Of a stretch of DNA of 64,000 nt, positions 1-10,240 are shown in pieces. Each line of letters opens with the position of its first letter. Position 1 is the first letter of the stretch. Source of the stretch: Blasia pusilla. Lineage: Eukaryota > Marchantiophyta > Marchantiopsida > Blasiales. The translations under genes were made by a program, and so were the position numbers. The DNA is taken from contig CM114271.1 in the NCBI GenBank assembly GCA_050084515.1, positions 7,068,001-7,132,000 on the forward strand, read 5' to 3'. The notes beneath the pieces were generated by a model. The model made no database searches, had not been told where the DNA came from, and was given only the letters and a program-made list of their open reading frames with translations.

Positions 1-419
1 CAAATGCCTTCTTATGCCAGTCCTCCAATTTGATAGGCAACTGATGGTATATGGCTCGTAAATCCAATGAATTGAAGACCTTTGCATGTCCAATCGCATC
101 AAAGCTCTCCTCACAGGTGGGCATGGCATACCTATCAGATTTCGTCTCCCGATTGATACGTTGGTAATCTCCACACATCCACCTATCAGTCCTGTTGCCA
201 TGCACATCCTTCTTGGTAGGCATGACAGTGGCAGATGCATATTCTCCATGCCACATCTCCACTAGTCTTGCTCCAACCAAGTCCTCGTTCCTACTCTAAA
301 TCATAGCTCTCTCCATGTCACTAAACGTGTAGGGTCGTCGGAAGATCAGCGTGTCACTTGAAAACTCAATGCGGACCCTTCAACTTACCCAAATCATGCA
401 TACTAAATGCAAAACATCT
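1..419 (-). pseudogene. Reverse transcriptase fragment of element D, downstream half
   Basis: The minus-strand translation shows the N-terminal half of a gypsy reverse transcriptase: a segment like KKDVHGNRTDRWMCGDY, then SDRYAMPTCEE, then a LDL-x-YHQLPIKLED stretch that matches the fingers and palm region of elements B and C (31500-31870). It would polymerise DNA from the element RNA. One or more frame breaks lie between 300 and 400. The reading is cut at the left edge of the window before the YxDD motif. The right edge at 419 is the insertion point of element 1; the missing upstream codons are at 5924-6010. Confidence 0.85.
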
Positions 420-420
420 T

Positions 421-784
421 TGTCATGACCATACGAATTATGTCGTAGAGTATAGTGTGCTAGTAGAGGCCATACCTTATGTAGGGCCGTAGTGTCTAGG
501 TAGAGATGCGATTTCATATATAGGCTTGGGGGTTACTCAGTTGAGGGTGACTTTTCTAATAGGGCCCGCTCTTAGGTTGGAGGATATAAGGTGGAGTGCA
601 CTCAAAGAACAGTTAGTTCTTTCAGTTGAGCCTGTTGCGTTGGGAGTTAGCCTTGGTAGTAAGTAGAGCTCTTGGCTATGGTGTTTCCCGCAAGCTTCGA
701 CCTATATTCTCCCATCGTCGAGTGGGTTTGGCTCGATTGTATGTGATTCTATATGTGTTTTATGACAATAGGCCTTTCACGGAT
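421..784 (+). repeat. Element 1 terminal block B, 5' copy
   Basis: This 364-bp block starts TGTCATGACCATACG and ends at a CACGGAT motif. It is repeated with about 20 substitutions and the same length at 5447-5810. It contains a TATA-like box at 585-590, so it should hold the element promoter. Unlike an ordinary 5' LTR it is not followed by the A block that ends the 3' copy; unrelated leader sequence begins at 785. Confidence 0.9.
585..590 (+). promoter_or_regulatory. TATA-like box in block B of element 1
   Basis: A GGATATAAGG motif sits 164 bp into block B and is conserved in the 3' copy (near 5611). Its place matches the TATATAAGG of element C's block at 17992. Transcription would start about 25-30 bp downstream, so RNA would begin inside B. 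Confidence 0.5.
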
Positions 785-2279
785 TTCACTCAAAGAATTG
801 ACGTAGATCCATGGTAGCTTCGATTGTGGATCAGTAGGATATGGTTAGGGCTGATTGTGTACTCAGACGTGGATGTTTGTGGCTTGTGGCCTATGTTGGA
901 GGTGTGAATCTGGTGCGTGGTTGGCTGGAAAAGAAGCGCCTTGCTGAGAGCTTTCCAACGTGCTTTAGATCGCCGGATTTCGTCAAGGGAGTTGGAAGTT
1001 ATCAAGGATTGAAGATTCTAGTTCGTGTTCGACGGTTTTCTGATGTGGAGAGCTTGGAGTGCGGAAGCTCTGTTGAAGTTCATCCAGATTGGGTGAGAGG
1101 TTCCTGTTGCTACTTGTATTGTGATCTCATGTGAAGCTATCTGCTCGAGTGTGTGGAGCGTTGCGAATTTCTGCGTGCATGGCGGGAAGCGGCATTTGTT
1201 GGATTTGCGATTCTTGAGGTGTATGGACAGTAAGTTTGTCTGATTTTTAGCCCGGAGTGCAGAGCTTGGTTGTAGCTGATTTTTTGTGTAGAGATAGCTA
1301 TAGTGATTAATTGAATTCTGGTTGAAAGAGATTCAATTTTCGTTAAGGATTTGTGAAGTAATTGTTGATCGAAATTTTGCGGACTAGTTGAAGGTCTGGC
1401 TATGGTGGATAGCGGATCGGAGGGGCTGGTTGGTTGGTGACTCGTTCATTGTTGGAGACACCTATCCTGTTGGGGGAGCCTTGGTTGGGCCTCACTCCAT
1501 AGCGAAGCATGGCGAAGCGTACCGAAGTGTGGCGATAAGGGCGATAGGGGCATGTCTCCGCGTTTTGAAGCTTCGAGGCAACTTGTGGTAGCTCGGGGCG
1601 AGTGGGCGTGAGAGGCGGAGTAAGGAGCAAGGAGCAAGGAGAAAGCTTGCTTGCTTGGGCGTGAGGCAGTTTTTGCAGGATTTGTGATTTGAGTGTTGCA
1701 TAACTGGTCACCCATCTTTGGGCTATTTTGCCTGGAAGACGCTTAACTGCTGAGTTCTTAACTATGTCAGTGTACACACTGTTGTAGCTCATTTGGTGCT
1801 GTTCGGAGAGGTGTTAGGTGCTTTATGCATCTCAGGTTTTTGGTTGATGGACCTCTAGCGCATTGTACGGTGTAGCCTCTCCATGCATGTGATATTTTCA
1901 GGTGCTGCGAGTTCGACTAGCACGTCATCGACCTGCGACGGAGTAGCTATTGCGTTAGAATTGTGTGGTGGGTTTTGTGGATTCAGGGGGCGCCACGTTT
2001 GGTGGATTGTGTTACCTTGATTTCCATTTGCGATTGGAGGATTGTCGTTGGACTTCATGTGTTTGGATCCCCTCCACGTTGCTTCTTACTTGCGCGCCCA
2101 TTGTTAGGGTTGACGGTGATTTCCAGAGTAGTGTTACTCCTGTGTGCTACCGGTAGTGAGGCTGGAGTGATGACGAGTAGACCGTGGGAGGCTTCTTGTG
2201 GTGATGACAGGTTAGGTTGCCTACACCCATAGCTAGTAGAGCTAGAATAGTATAGCGACATCGACGTCACTTGGTTACT
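785..2279 (+). other. Untranslated leader of element 1
   Basis: This 1.5-kb stretch lies between block B and gag. Its open frames are short and in conflicting frames, and none resembles a known family. Elements B, C and D have leaders of similar length (1.4-1.6 kb). I could not recognise a tRNA-type primer binding site just after block B. Confidence 0.55.
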
Positions 2280-3250
2280 TAGTGGTGGTAATTTGGTGGT
2301 GGTGCGGCATCGGCGTTGGTCATCACGTAACTATCAGGTGGTCTGGTTGGATACCGTGGTGCGGATAGTGGTGGTTTCACACGGAGTGGATTTAGGTATC
2401 GGCTACCTTTTCCACTCCCTACGGTTGATGAAGAGGAGGACGAGAGTGTTCCAAACACCGAGTCTTCTACGTTGTTATCGAGTGTTGCAGCTCCATTGGT
2501 TTGGGACATGGACGGGATATATGGGGCCATGAAGGGCCCACCACGATACTCGCGTGCAGTGGGCACCATTGAGTTTGAGGACTTCATGCAAGAGTTTGAT
2601 ACGTGGTGTGATATGCAGATGTTGCGGAATGCCATGTTGTTTACACCCTTCTTGGCTTGGAAGGGGTTGTTTCAGCACTTGGAGGGACCACCCATGGATG
2701 ATTACCATGAGTGTAGGAAGGACCATGTTGTTGAGATTGAGGCGTGGAGACAATATTGGTGTCCAGGCTATGTGTCTATCACCCATGGTGGTATTGGTAA
2801 TCTTGCTCCTACTATGCCCCCCCGACGTTGACGTTGGTGAATGAGTACGAGCCGGAGTGGGGGTACCGAGTGGAGGTATCGGTGGGGTACAAGTGCCCCA
2901 CAATCGTTCAAATTGTTTGAGAGTTCTTCAAGAGGTTGAAGAAGAACTATCAGGAGTGAAAGAAGAGAAGTTGAGGAATCTTCAAGACTTTGAGCGAAAG
3001 ACTGGTGAGAGTCTTCGTGAGGCAAACACTCGTATGCGACGCTTGATTTCAGTTACCCAAGGTGTGACTGAGGCTCGGGAAATCCAGACAATTTTGGTAT
3101 GGGATCTTGGACAGAGAGTTGCGCCGCAGGGTACATGATGCTACTCTTATGAGTGATGATTCACCTACATTGACCCATGTGTTTGCTCTATCTGAGAGCA
3201 AACACATGGTATGGCCGAGCAGCGTCGACTTCGGACTATGTCTGTGGGTC
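2280..3250 (+). pseudogene. gag pseudogene of element 1
   Basis: Around 2530-2790 the translation shows a retrotransposon Gag core: AVGTIEFEDFMQEFDTWCD, then WKGLFQHLEGPPMDDY, and the downstream motif LRRRVHDA near 3110. The same landmarks occur in Gag of elements B, C, D and E, so the assignment rests on internal comparison as well as family resemblance. Gag would form the particle that packages element RNA. The frame is broken several times between 2780 and 3150. The zinc-knuckle tail is absent because a large deletion removes everything up to RNase H. Confidence 0.8.
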
Positions 3251-3429
3251 TTCACCCCTTGTAATGAGCTCGATGGCTACCGAGATGGTAGAGGCATCGG
3301 CTGGGGGCGAGGAAAGTAGTATTTTGCATCCTTGGAGTAAATGGGATGTAATGGTTGGGCATGTGGAGTTAATTGCTCATGCTGGTAGAGGAGTTATTTG
3401 CTCAGATGATGGTGTAGCTAAGGGTGTAC

Positions 3430-4695
3430 CATCTTGTGGGGGGGTTGCGTAGCAGCCAATGGCATCCGGTGGTACATAGACTTGGAGTTGCCAACCTTGA
3501 TGCTGATGGGTTGAGTAGGAACCCATGTACTAGCCAAGAGGATACAACTGGGGCTGGATGGCATGGCGAGGTTGATGAGGAGATGGTGCCAGGTTGGCAT
3601 GCATCCGCCTTTTTATGTTGGTTAGGGATGGACTCTAGTATGGAGGACCACATGATATCTTACTCTAGTTAGAGGGTAGACGGCCAGCCTTCAGATCCTA
3701 AGGTTGGAGATGGTGGTACGGATCAGCGTGATATTCATGATGATGCATTGGTGTTGGAGTTCCTACGGATCAGTAGGGTGCCAGGCATAGTGAGTGCCAA
3801 GGAGCAAGACCGTGTTCTTCAACGTGCTAAGAGGTATCGATTGGAGGGAATACCTATTCTCCGTGTGTGGGAGGATGGTAGAGTACGAGTAGTGCCGCAT
3901 TTGGCTCAGAGAGAGCGCATTGTGCGACATGCCCATGAGGAGTTGGGACATTTTGGGGTAAAGCGTACGTATAGATTGCTCCTTGGTCAATATTGGTGGC
4001 GTGGCATGCATACTCAGGTGCAACAGTTGGTGTCATGTTGTATGGTTTGTGACCGGGTGAGGGCATCATTCAATGCCTTTACACCACAGTTACACCCCTT
4101 GCCTATTATGGGGTTGGGTTACCGTTGGAGTGTGGACTTTGCGGGACCGTTACCGTTGACTGTATGACATCATCGATATGTGTTGGTGATGGTGGAGCAC
4201 TTCTCCAAGTGGATTGAGTTGGTGGCATTACCTGACAAGGCAAGTGAGGGAACGGCGGATGCGTTTCTTAATAGAGTGCTTAGTCATTTTGGTGCACCAA
4301 CTGAAGTGATGACCGACGAGTGCATGAGTTTGAGGTGAGTTTGGTCTTGTGTGACAAGGCGTTGATTGATCATCGGACCACGTCTCCAGATCATCCAGAG
4401 GCGGATGGTTTGGCTGAGCGTGTGGTTCAGATGGTGAAGAGGGCATTGCGCAAGTATGGCCTACAGAAGGGGCATCTTGGAGACTGGGATATTCAATTGC
4501 CATGGTTAGCCATGGAGTATAGATTCAATCGCCAAGCATCCTTGGCTTCCTTCTCACCTTATTTTTTGTTATACGGCCGAGATCCAGACTTGCCAGCTGC
4601 AATTCCTCGGGATTCTAGTGAGGTGGTGAACCTTGATGACCCAAAGATGTGGATGAGAGTGTGTTTAGAGCGGCGAGCTCTTTCGGAGAGTTCTG
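3430..4695 (+). pseudogene. RNase H tail and integrase of element 1 (broken)
   Basis: At 3470-3530 a DADGLSRNPC motif marks the end of RNase H. An HHCC zinc-binding N-terminus follows near 3925-4055 (HAHEELGHFGVKRTY, then CCMVCD). Next comes the catalytic core, with the first Asp in RWSVDFAG near 4130, the second in a VMTDE motif near 4310, and the Glu in PEADGLAERV near 4400. This is a Ty3/gypsy-type DDE integrase, which inserts the DNA copy into the host chromosome. A stop follows the first Asp motif, a frameshift lies near 4330, and a one-base shift near 4672 separates it from the C-terminal part. Confidence 0.85.
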
Positions 4696-5166
4696 CCAAT
4701 AGCCTTTGAGAATCTTGCCATTGCTCAACACAGGGATACGTTGCGGTATGCAACCATTCGGGATGGTGGTTATCGACCATCGATTGGTAGGTTCCATGTG
4801 GGGGACTATGTCTATTTGCAGCAGATTGCACCGACAAGGTTGGATGTGACGGCAGGCCACACTTTTTTACGAGTGCGCGAGGTGTTAGCTTCTGGAGTTC
4901 TCATGTTGGAGGGTCGTGATGGAGTTGTTTGGAAGGACCTTGTGCGTAATTGTGCACCATGTCATTTTCCAAATGTGGATGGTACTGTTGACCCAAGCTT
5001 AGCCATGATACGTGCTAGCTTGAGGTGCATGTTGTGTGGGTCTGTTGGTAACGCAGCCTGTATGTTGGTGTATGATCGGTGTTCTAGGGGTTGGCACATG
5101 ATGTGTTTGACTCCACGTGTGGATGTTGTTCCTACTGGAAGGTGGGTTTGTCCTCGATGTACTTAG
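4696..5166 (+). pseudogene. Integrase C-terminal domain with a PHD finger, element 1
   Basis: This open stretch of about 155 codons continues the integrase after the frameshift near 4672. The first part (HRDTLRYATI, FHVGDYVYLQQ, LDVTAG) resembles the SH3-like GPY/F region found at gypsy integrase C-termini. The last 46 residues (5026-5163) form a PHD-type zinc finger: CMLC, then YDRC, WH-x2-C, and WVCPRC before the stop. The third zinc ligand, normally Cys in a CDxC motif, is Tyr here, which one G-to-A change would explain. PHD fingers usually read histone H3 tails, so a role in target choice is inferred. Element B keeps the first CMLC before a deletion. Confidence 0.8.
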
Positions 5167-5327
5167 GAGAGGTAGATGACTTGATCTTTGCATGATATGG
5201 ATTACAGATGTGCGACTAACGATGGGGCAACCTAGCACCCGGCCTTCTTATTCGTGCATCGAAGAAGGTGTATAGCATGTAGTAGATGTATAGGGCTACC
5301 TGGGAGTTAGAGGGACCTAACACTTGA

Positions 5328-5339
5328 TTAGGGGGCGAG
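5328..5339 (+). other. Candidate polypurine tract of element 1
   Basis: The run TTAGGGGGCGAG sits directly before block A. In LTR elements the plus-strand primer tract abuts the 3' terminal repeat. If that holds here, the repeat made by reverse transcription starts with A and would be A-B. Confidence 0.5.
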
Positions 5340-5444
5340 TTGTGGTACACTTGTGTTTGTGGATGCTCTCGTCTATGTTATGTATGTATGTGAGTATGGT
5401 ATTTCGGCGATGTATGTTGTATGACGATGTGGATTCGCACGACA
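5338..5444 (+). repeat. Element 1 block A, first copy
   Basis: This block of about 107 bp starts AGTTGTGGTACACTTG and ends GCACGACA. It is repeated at 5814-5924, where the second copy has one extra TATG unit. It directly follows the purine tract and is separated from the second block B by two bases (AT). There is no A block at the 5' end of the element. Confidence 0.9.
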
Positions 5445-5446
5445 AT

Positions 5447-5810
5447 TGTCATAACCATACGGATTATGTCGTAGAATATAGTGTGCTAGTAGAGGCCATA
5501 CCTTATGTAGGGCCGTAGTGTCTAGGTAGAGATGCGATTTCATACATAGGGTTGGGGGTTACTCAGTTGAGGGTGACTTTTCCAGTAGGTCCCGCTCTTA
5601 GGTTGGAGGATATAAGGTGGAGTGCACTCAAAAAACAGTTAGTTCTTTGAGTTGAGCTTGTTGCGTTGGGAGTTAGCCTTGGTAGTGAGTAGAGCTCTTG
5701 GCTATGGTGTTTCCCGCAAGCTTCGACCTAGATTCTCCCATCGTGGAGTGGGTTTGGCTCGATTGTATGTGATTCTATACGTGTTTTATGATAGTAGGTA
5801 TTTCACGGAT
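5447..5810 (+). repeat. Element 1 terminal block B, 3' copy
   Basis: It is 364 bp, the same length as the 5' copy at 421-784 and nearly identical in sequence, including the TATA-like motif. It is preceded by A plus AT and followed by the second A. The preceding junction GACAATTGTC is a perfect 10-bp palindrome. Confidence 0.9.
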
Positions 5811-5923
5811 ATCAGTTGTGTTACACTTGTGTTTGTGGATGCTCTCGTCTATGTTATGTATGTATGTATGTGAGTATGGCATGTCAGCGATGTATGTTGT
5901 ATGACGATGTGGATTCGCACGAC
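5811..5923 (+). repeat. Element 1 block A, terminal copy
   Basis: This copy ends the element at a GCACGAC(A) motif, directly followed by the ATCT target duplication. The last 40 bp resemble the ends of A blocks in elements B, C and G (34253, 37102 and, on the minus strand, 63112). Confidence 0.85.
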
Positions 5924-6010
5924 ATCTCCTATAACTCCTAAGGAACTAGTGTATCACACGCCGCTATCCTCCTTTCAACTTAGGACCCATATCTGGCTCC
6001 CAAGTCTCCA
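5924..6010 (-). pseudogene. Reverse transcriptase N-terminal piece of element D
   Basis: The minus-strand reading gives ETWEPDMGPKLKG and then an arginine-rich stretch. This is the segment that begins reverse transcriptase in element B at 31371. It breaks off where element 1 is inserted and resumes at 419 with a CFAFSM motif. Confidence 0.8.
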
Positions 6011-6249
6011 TCGTGACTACGGTAGGACTCTCCGACGCTCATGTCGGTGGTTGCTATGGTGCAACCCCGTCTCGGAAAATAGAATTCTTATCTCCACGTG
6101 TAGTACTCGGAACCACGCTCGATGTTGTGGCTATCATCTCATTGTTTACGTGCAAAACATCCCAAGAAGTCCAAGGGTGTCTCTCCCGATCACCCCTGGT
6201 GTGTCAATCTCCTCAGGTATCGCCATTGCCTCAAACCTTTCAGTAGGCA

Positions 6250-7480
6250 TGGGGCTCACCAACATAACAATTGTGATGTAGTGTATCCTCAAATGACGTT
6301 GCTCAACTACTCCTAAGCTGAAAATCCATGTCAAGCAGTTTAGGTCCATCGCCTGACCCAAGACATGATGTCATGATGCCTCTGATAGTGACGGTACTCC
6401 CGTCACTCCTATGGGGAATCCCATGGCTCGCTCTCGCTCATCGGCGTTGGGCTCCACCAACCTCTATACTTGGTCATCCCAAACCAAGCCAAGTCCGGCC
6501 TCCTTGAATGCATAGGAAGCGGGAAAACTCATGATTGTGGGAAAGGCTGCCCGTGGCATACCAATTCGATTGACCACAGTCAACGGCGCTCGATCATTGT
6601 GCCTCATTACCTGTGATTGACGACATGGATCCATAATAGAATCCACCAACCAATCGGAGGGGCGCTCCACTCTCGCATATGCCCTCCACAACACCTCGTT
6701 TGGTACCAAGTTGGTCCACCAAAGATGCAGGCGATGTGCTCGTGAACCCACACTCGCCGCATCCAACCAAATTTCCGGGCCTATCCATAATCGCACTTGA
6801 TGTGCAATTGTCATCACACGGGACCTCAAATCGCCCAAGATCGGTACATTCTCTAGAATGTATGCTGGAGGACAAGACTGATGGCCCTGCAAGTGTCGCA
6901 AGATCCGAATCATCTCCCAAAACAACATGGACCGAGAATTAGCTAATCCGCTATCTTGTCCTGCACTCGACAATCCCTGACATGGCCAACCAGCAATGAC
7001 CAAGTCTATGGTCCCTATCCACTCCAAGTCCTGCGCCCGAACAATGAAATCTCCCTCGGTAGGGAACTCTGGTAACCCTAAATGGCAGACGTAAAAAACA
7101 AGTCGGGAAAACCGAGGCATAATTGCGCCATCAGGTGAAGTGAAGCGTGCCTCGCAATATCGTCAATCTCCACATACAAGTACTGTTGCACGCGCACTCT
7201 AGGCTGCATAACAGCAGTTTACCTAGTGTTGATCCCTCCAAAGAGATCCAACACCCGAATACCCTTCTCCAGGATGCACCACACAATCGGGGTGGTGTCC
7301 AAAGGGGTCAGAGAAGCACTCCTGGCTACATGGGGTTCCTCAGACCCGTCATACTCTAGTGCAAACGTCTTGCTCCATGCGGTTCACACATGCTTAGTGG
7401 CTAAGCATCGAAGCACCTCAATCGAGCCCCAAAGGGGCATCTCTCCCCTGATGCGGCTTCCATGGCACTCCTTTCCATAG
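6250..7480 (-). pseudogene. C5 cytosine DNA methyltransferase of element D (best-preserved copy)
   Basis: The minus strand carries the catalytic landmarks of a C5 cytosine methyltransferase in order. GIRVLDLFGGI near 7240 is the S-adenosylmethionine loop (motif I). IDLVIAGWPCQGLSS near 6985 holds the catalytic Pro-Cys (motif IV). AYILENVPILGD near 6860 carries the ENV motif (VI). SVGSRAHRLHLWWTNL near 6740 resembles motif VIII of DNMT3/DRM-type enzymes. ERAMGFP followed by LGQAMDLNCL near 6360-6440 matches the C-terminal motifs IX-X. One 218-codon frame (7120-6464) covers the centre. Breaks lie before motif IV and after 6464. It sits between protease and reverse transcriptase. The predicted role is methylating cytosines in element or host DNA; this copy is inactive. 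Confidence 0.88.
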
Positions 7481-7589
7481 AAATGTCAGGAATGGGAGTA
7501 TCCTCTGCATGGACATGTCCCTCGATCAAATCACTAGGCAAAGTGATGGCACTACGAAATGCTCCTAAGGTCGCCATCTCTCCTGACCG

Positions 7590-8193
7590 TCACTCGATCA
7601 CTATACCTGTGAATCGAGCGGGTAATGAGCTAAGGCGCCCATCACATAACTGCCATCTTGGTCTGTAGGACGCTAACTCCTCCCAATAATCCAAGGAAAA
7701 CCCCATCGGGAATAACACTACTTCACCAGCCAAGACGTCGTAGGACTCTACATCAGTCACTATCGCCTTGGCTCGCACCATAGACTCATCTGTAGGATGT
7801 CCTCAGCGAATCCTCATCACGACCTCATGTCGGCTGATATACTGTGTGATACTCGTTCCACCCAAGGATGTCTATATCCGAAATGGAAAACGCTCCACAT
7901 CGGTTCTTATCAAGCCCAATCCTCTGAATGACGCTTTCCCCAAAATCAGGGGTTGCGGCTCCTGAATCCAAGAAGAGGCGTTGCGGACTAAAAGCTCTAC
8001 CTCCAAGACTCACCAACTGGAAGACTTCTCTTTGGTTATCCATCAACACAACACTAGGAGAAGCCAAGGCACGCTCTATCGCACGTGTAGCCGGCATCTC
8101 CGCCATCCTAGCAGCCGAAGTCTGCCATGAATCTGACGTGGACGGCATGAGCATTCGTTCCAAGGGTAGGCCCATCACCTCCTCTGCAATCAT
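7590..8193 (-). pseudogene. Aspartic protease of element D
   Basis: The minus-strand translation has the retroviral-type catalytic triplet in LFLDSGA near 7960, preceded by a conserved VFQLVSLGGRAFS strand. In another frame, SYDVLAGEVVLFPMGFSLDYW follows near 7700. The enzyme would cleave the element polyprotein. A frameshift lies just after the DSG motif. An upstream linker (8194-8729) with the same composition as in element B joins it to the zinc knuckles. Confidence 0.8.
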
Positions 8194-8729
8194 CTCTAAA
8201 CATGATGCAGGAACTCCAACTCCACGCTCACATAGAGTAGCGGCCAGTCGAAAAAACCTCGGCGGGCGTACCTCCCAACGTCATAACATTGGAGGCAGAA
8301 AATAAAGGAGCGCGGTACACAAGGGTGGCCGCTCCCAACAACGTGCTTGACACATGCCCCTCCTAAGCATCAGCAATAGGAGTCCTCACACTCGCTTCTC
8401 CCATCGCCCTCCGTGCCTGCACACCAAGAACGTCACCAACTCTCCAAGAACTCAGATCATGACTCATCGATGGGGCCCTCATCCCCTTGGACAACGTGAA
8501 AGACTAAGGAAGCCTGGTGTCTTTCGTGGCTTTCCCTCAATGTGGATCCAACTCTGCGGTTACTCCTCACATCATTTCTACGGCGGCCTCCATCTGGGCA
8601 ACCCCGCACATCAACCAGGATCCTCCATATCTCTCGTTGCTCCATATGATGTCGATGCCACGGATCCGGCATCGAGTAACCTCAATGCCATAGCGGCAAT
8701 CTACTCTTGTATTTTTTGTATCTGAGTAG

Positions 8730-9160
8730 TCATCCCAGCCTCAAGCTTGGCGTCTCCCTCGAGGCGTCTAGGTGGTGGGACTCTACCTCCTCCACGGGCA
8801 GCTCCACTACCCTGTCGGGAAATTCTAGCTCCTCGTCCCCCAACAGAACCACCTGGTGCACGATCTCTAGACCACACGGACCTGCTACTCGCTCAGGTGC
8901 CCTCTCTAGGCCTCGGACCGAACGTAACTCATGGTATAAATTGAAACATCCGGTGCGTATGTGACCATGCCTCTGACAATAGTCATAGTGATAACCTCTT
9001 GGTGTAGCACCATCTCCTCCGCTATGCTGAGGCACACGTCCATGACCCTGACGAGTGCAATCGCGCTGATGATGGGCTCCACCACATGACCAACAAGTAA
9101 TCATAGGCGGCTGCTGCTGATCCGTATATGAAGGCACAGCTCTCTGTGGCATGGCCTCCC
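8730..9160 (-). pseudogene. Gag zinc-knuckle region of element D
   Basis: Two CCHC-type knuckles are recognisable: CWSCGGAHHQRDC, intact, and a second one reading YDYCQRHGHIRTGC, in which the first Cys is Tyr. A Gly/Arg-rich tail follows. Such knuckles bind genomic RNA during packaging. The Cys-to-Tyr change is a single G-to-A event. Confidence 0.85.
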
Positions 9161-9169
9161 AATATCCTC

Positions 9170-10240
9170 CCTGAGCTCATGGTGCCACAATCAACCTATC
9201 TCGGAGTCCACGTTGTTGCACAAGTGGTGTAGATAATCGTGATTTCTCTAGCCTTGAACCCACGGTGGCTACGTTCTCCTCCTCCGTGTTGCTCTCAATA
9301 TTCTCGACGGTCCTAAAAACATCTCTCAATGTAGGGGAGGTGTTCATAAGAAGCACCTCCTTCCGCACTCGTGTCCGTAGGGTCCGGTCTAGTATCTCGT
9401 ACCATGACTAGATAGCCAGAGCCTCTATCAACCCCTAAGTGACATTGATCAACCAGCACAAGTGAATGTAAGCCTCACGCAAACTCTCACCCGGGTGCCT
9501 TTGGAAGTCTTGGATGCTCTGTAACTTCTCCATCCGTACCCTTGGTAGCTCGCCCTCAACTCAGCGAAGAACTCAACCATGGGGTTGAACTTGGGACGAA
9601 CCCGACTAGAAGGTGCAACTGCTCCAATGCGAGTGACCCCTCCTAAAACATCACTAGTGGAAGAGGAAGTAGCCTCTCCTGACACCTCCTCCTCATCTGA
9701 GAATGGCTCCGTCCATGACACATAGTGTGGATCATAGTAGAGTCGCCATGCCTCAATCTCTTGGGCATATCTATGCGAGAACTCATGGTAATTGTTCATG
9801 GGCGCCCCCTCTAAATGTTGGAACGTACTGTTCCATGCTTTAAACGAGTTGAACTCTCTAGAGTTCCTAGCCCGTTGTGAGTCACACCAACTCCTAAACT
9901 CCGCAATGAAGTCATGTAGGTCTATAGTGCTTACATCACCCGAAAACCTACGCGGTCCTCTACCCGGTCGTCCATCTCATACGCCCAACTAGTAGGACCA
10001 CTCAATGTGTACAGTGGACCACTAACACCCTCCTCTACACGCTCCCCCTTGTCTAAAGATGACACAGAAGGCGATCGAGGTGATCTCTCAAGTGGAGATC
10101 CTTGAAACATCGCACCACTCCGTGTAAACCCTCCAGAGCTACTCTCTGGTCCACTACCTCGCCTCTTAAAATCCCAAAAGGACGTCGTGATGGCCCTCGT
10201 GCCCCTCTCACATGGTCACTCCCAATCTCGCAAGTCATAC
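9170..10240 (-). pseudogene. gag of element D
   Basis: On the minus strand the reading frames share segments with Gag of elements B and E. Examples are the acidic DEEEVSGEATSSSTSDVLGG stretch at 9650, a PKFNPMVEFFAELRASYQG segment at 9560, and the SPTLRDVFRTVENIE segment near 9310. Several frameshifts lie between 9370 and 10000. The start near 10240 is chosen by alignment to the Gag start of element B (25888); I see no intact frame. Confidence 0.75.

Larger units (their letters stand above)
420..5923 (+). mobile_element. Element 1: internally deleted gypsy-type element with split direct repeats, nested in element D
   Basis: The copy is complete from end to end but deleted inside. It begins with block B (421-784) and ends with blocks A-B-A (5338-5923). 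ATCT at 416-419 and again at 5924-5927 flanks it as a 4-bp target duplication inside element D's reverse transcriptase. Inside are a long leader, a decayed gag, then an abrupt jump to the end of RNase H, followed by integrase and a PHD finger. Protease, methyltransferase and reverse transcriptase are missing. It is younger than element D, which it interrupts. It could only have moved with proteins from another copy. Confidence 0.85.

Noticed and set aside
421-784. Ordinary LTR interpretation of element 1 with LTR equal to B plus A
   Set aside because: A is missing after the 5' B and present before the 3' B, and element B shows the same; a plain LTR pair does not explain both. It is kept as the alternative in the split-repeat finding.
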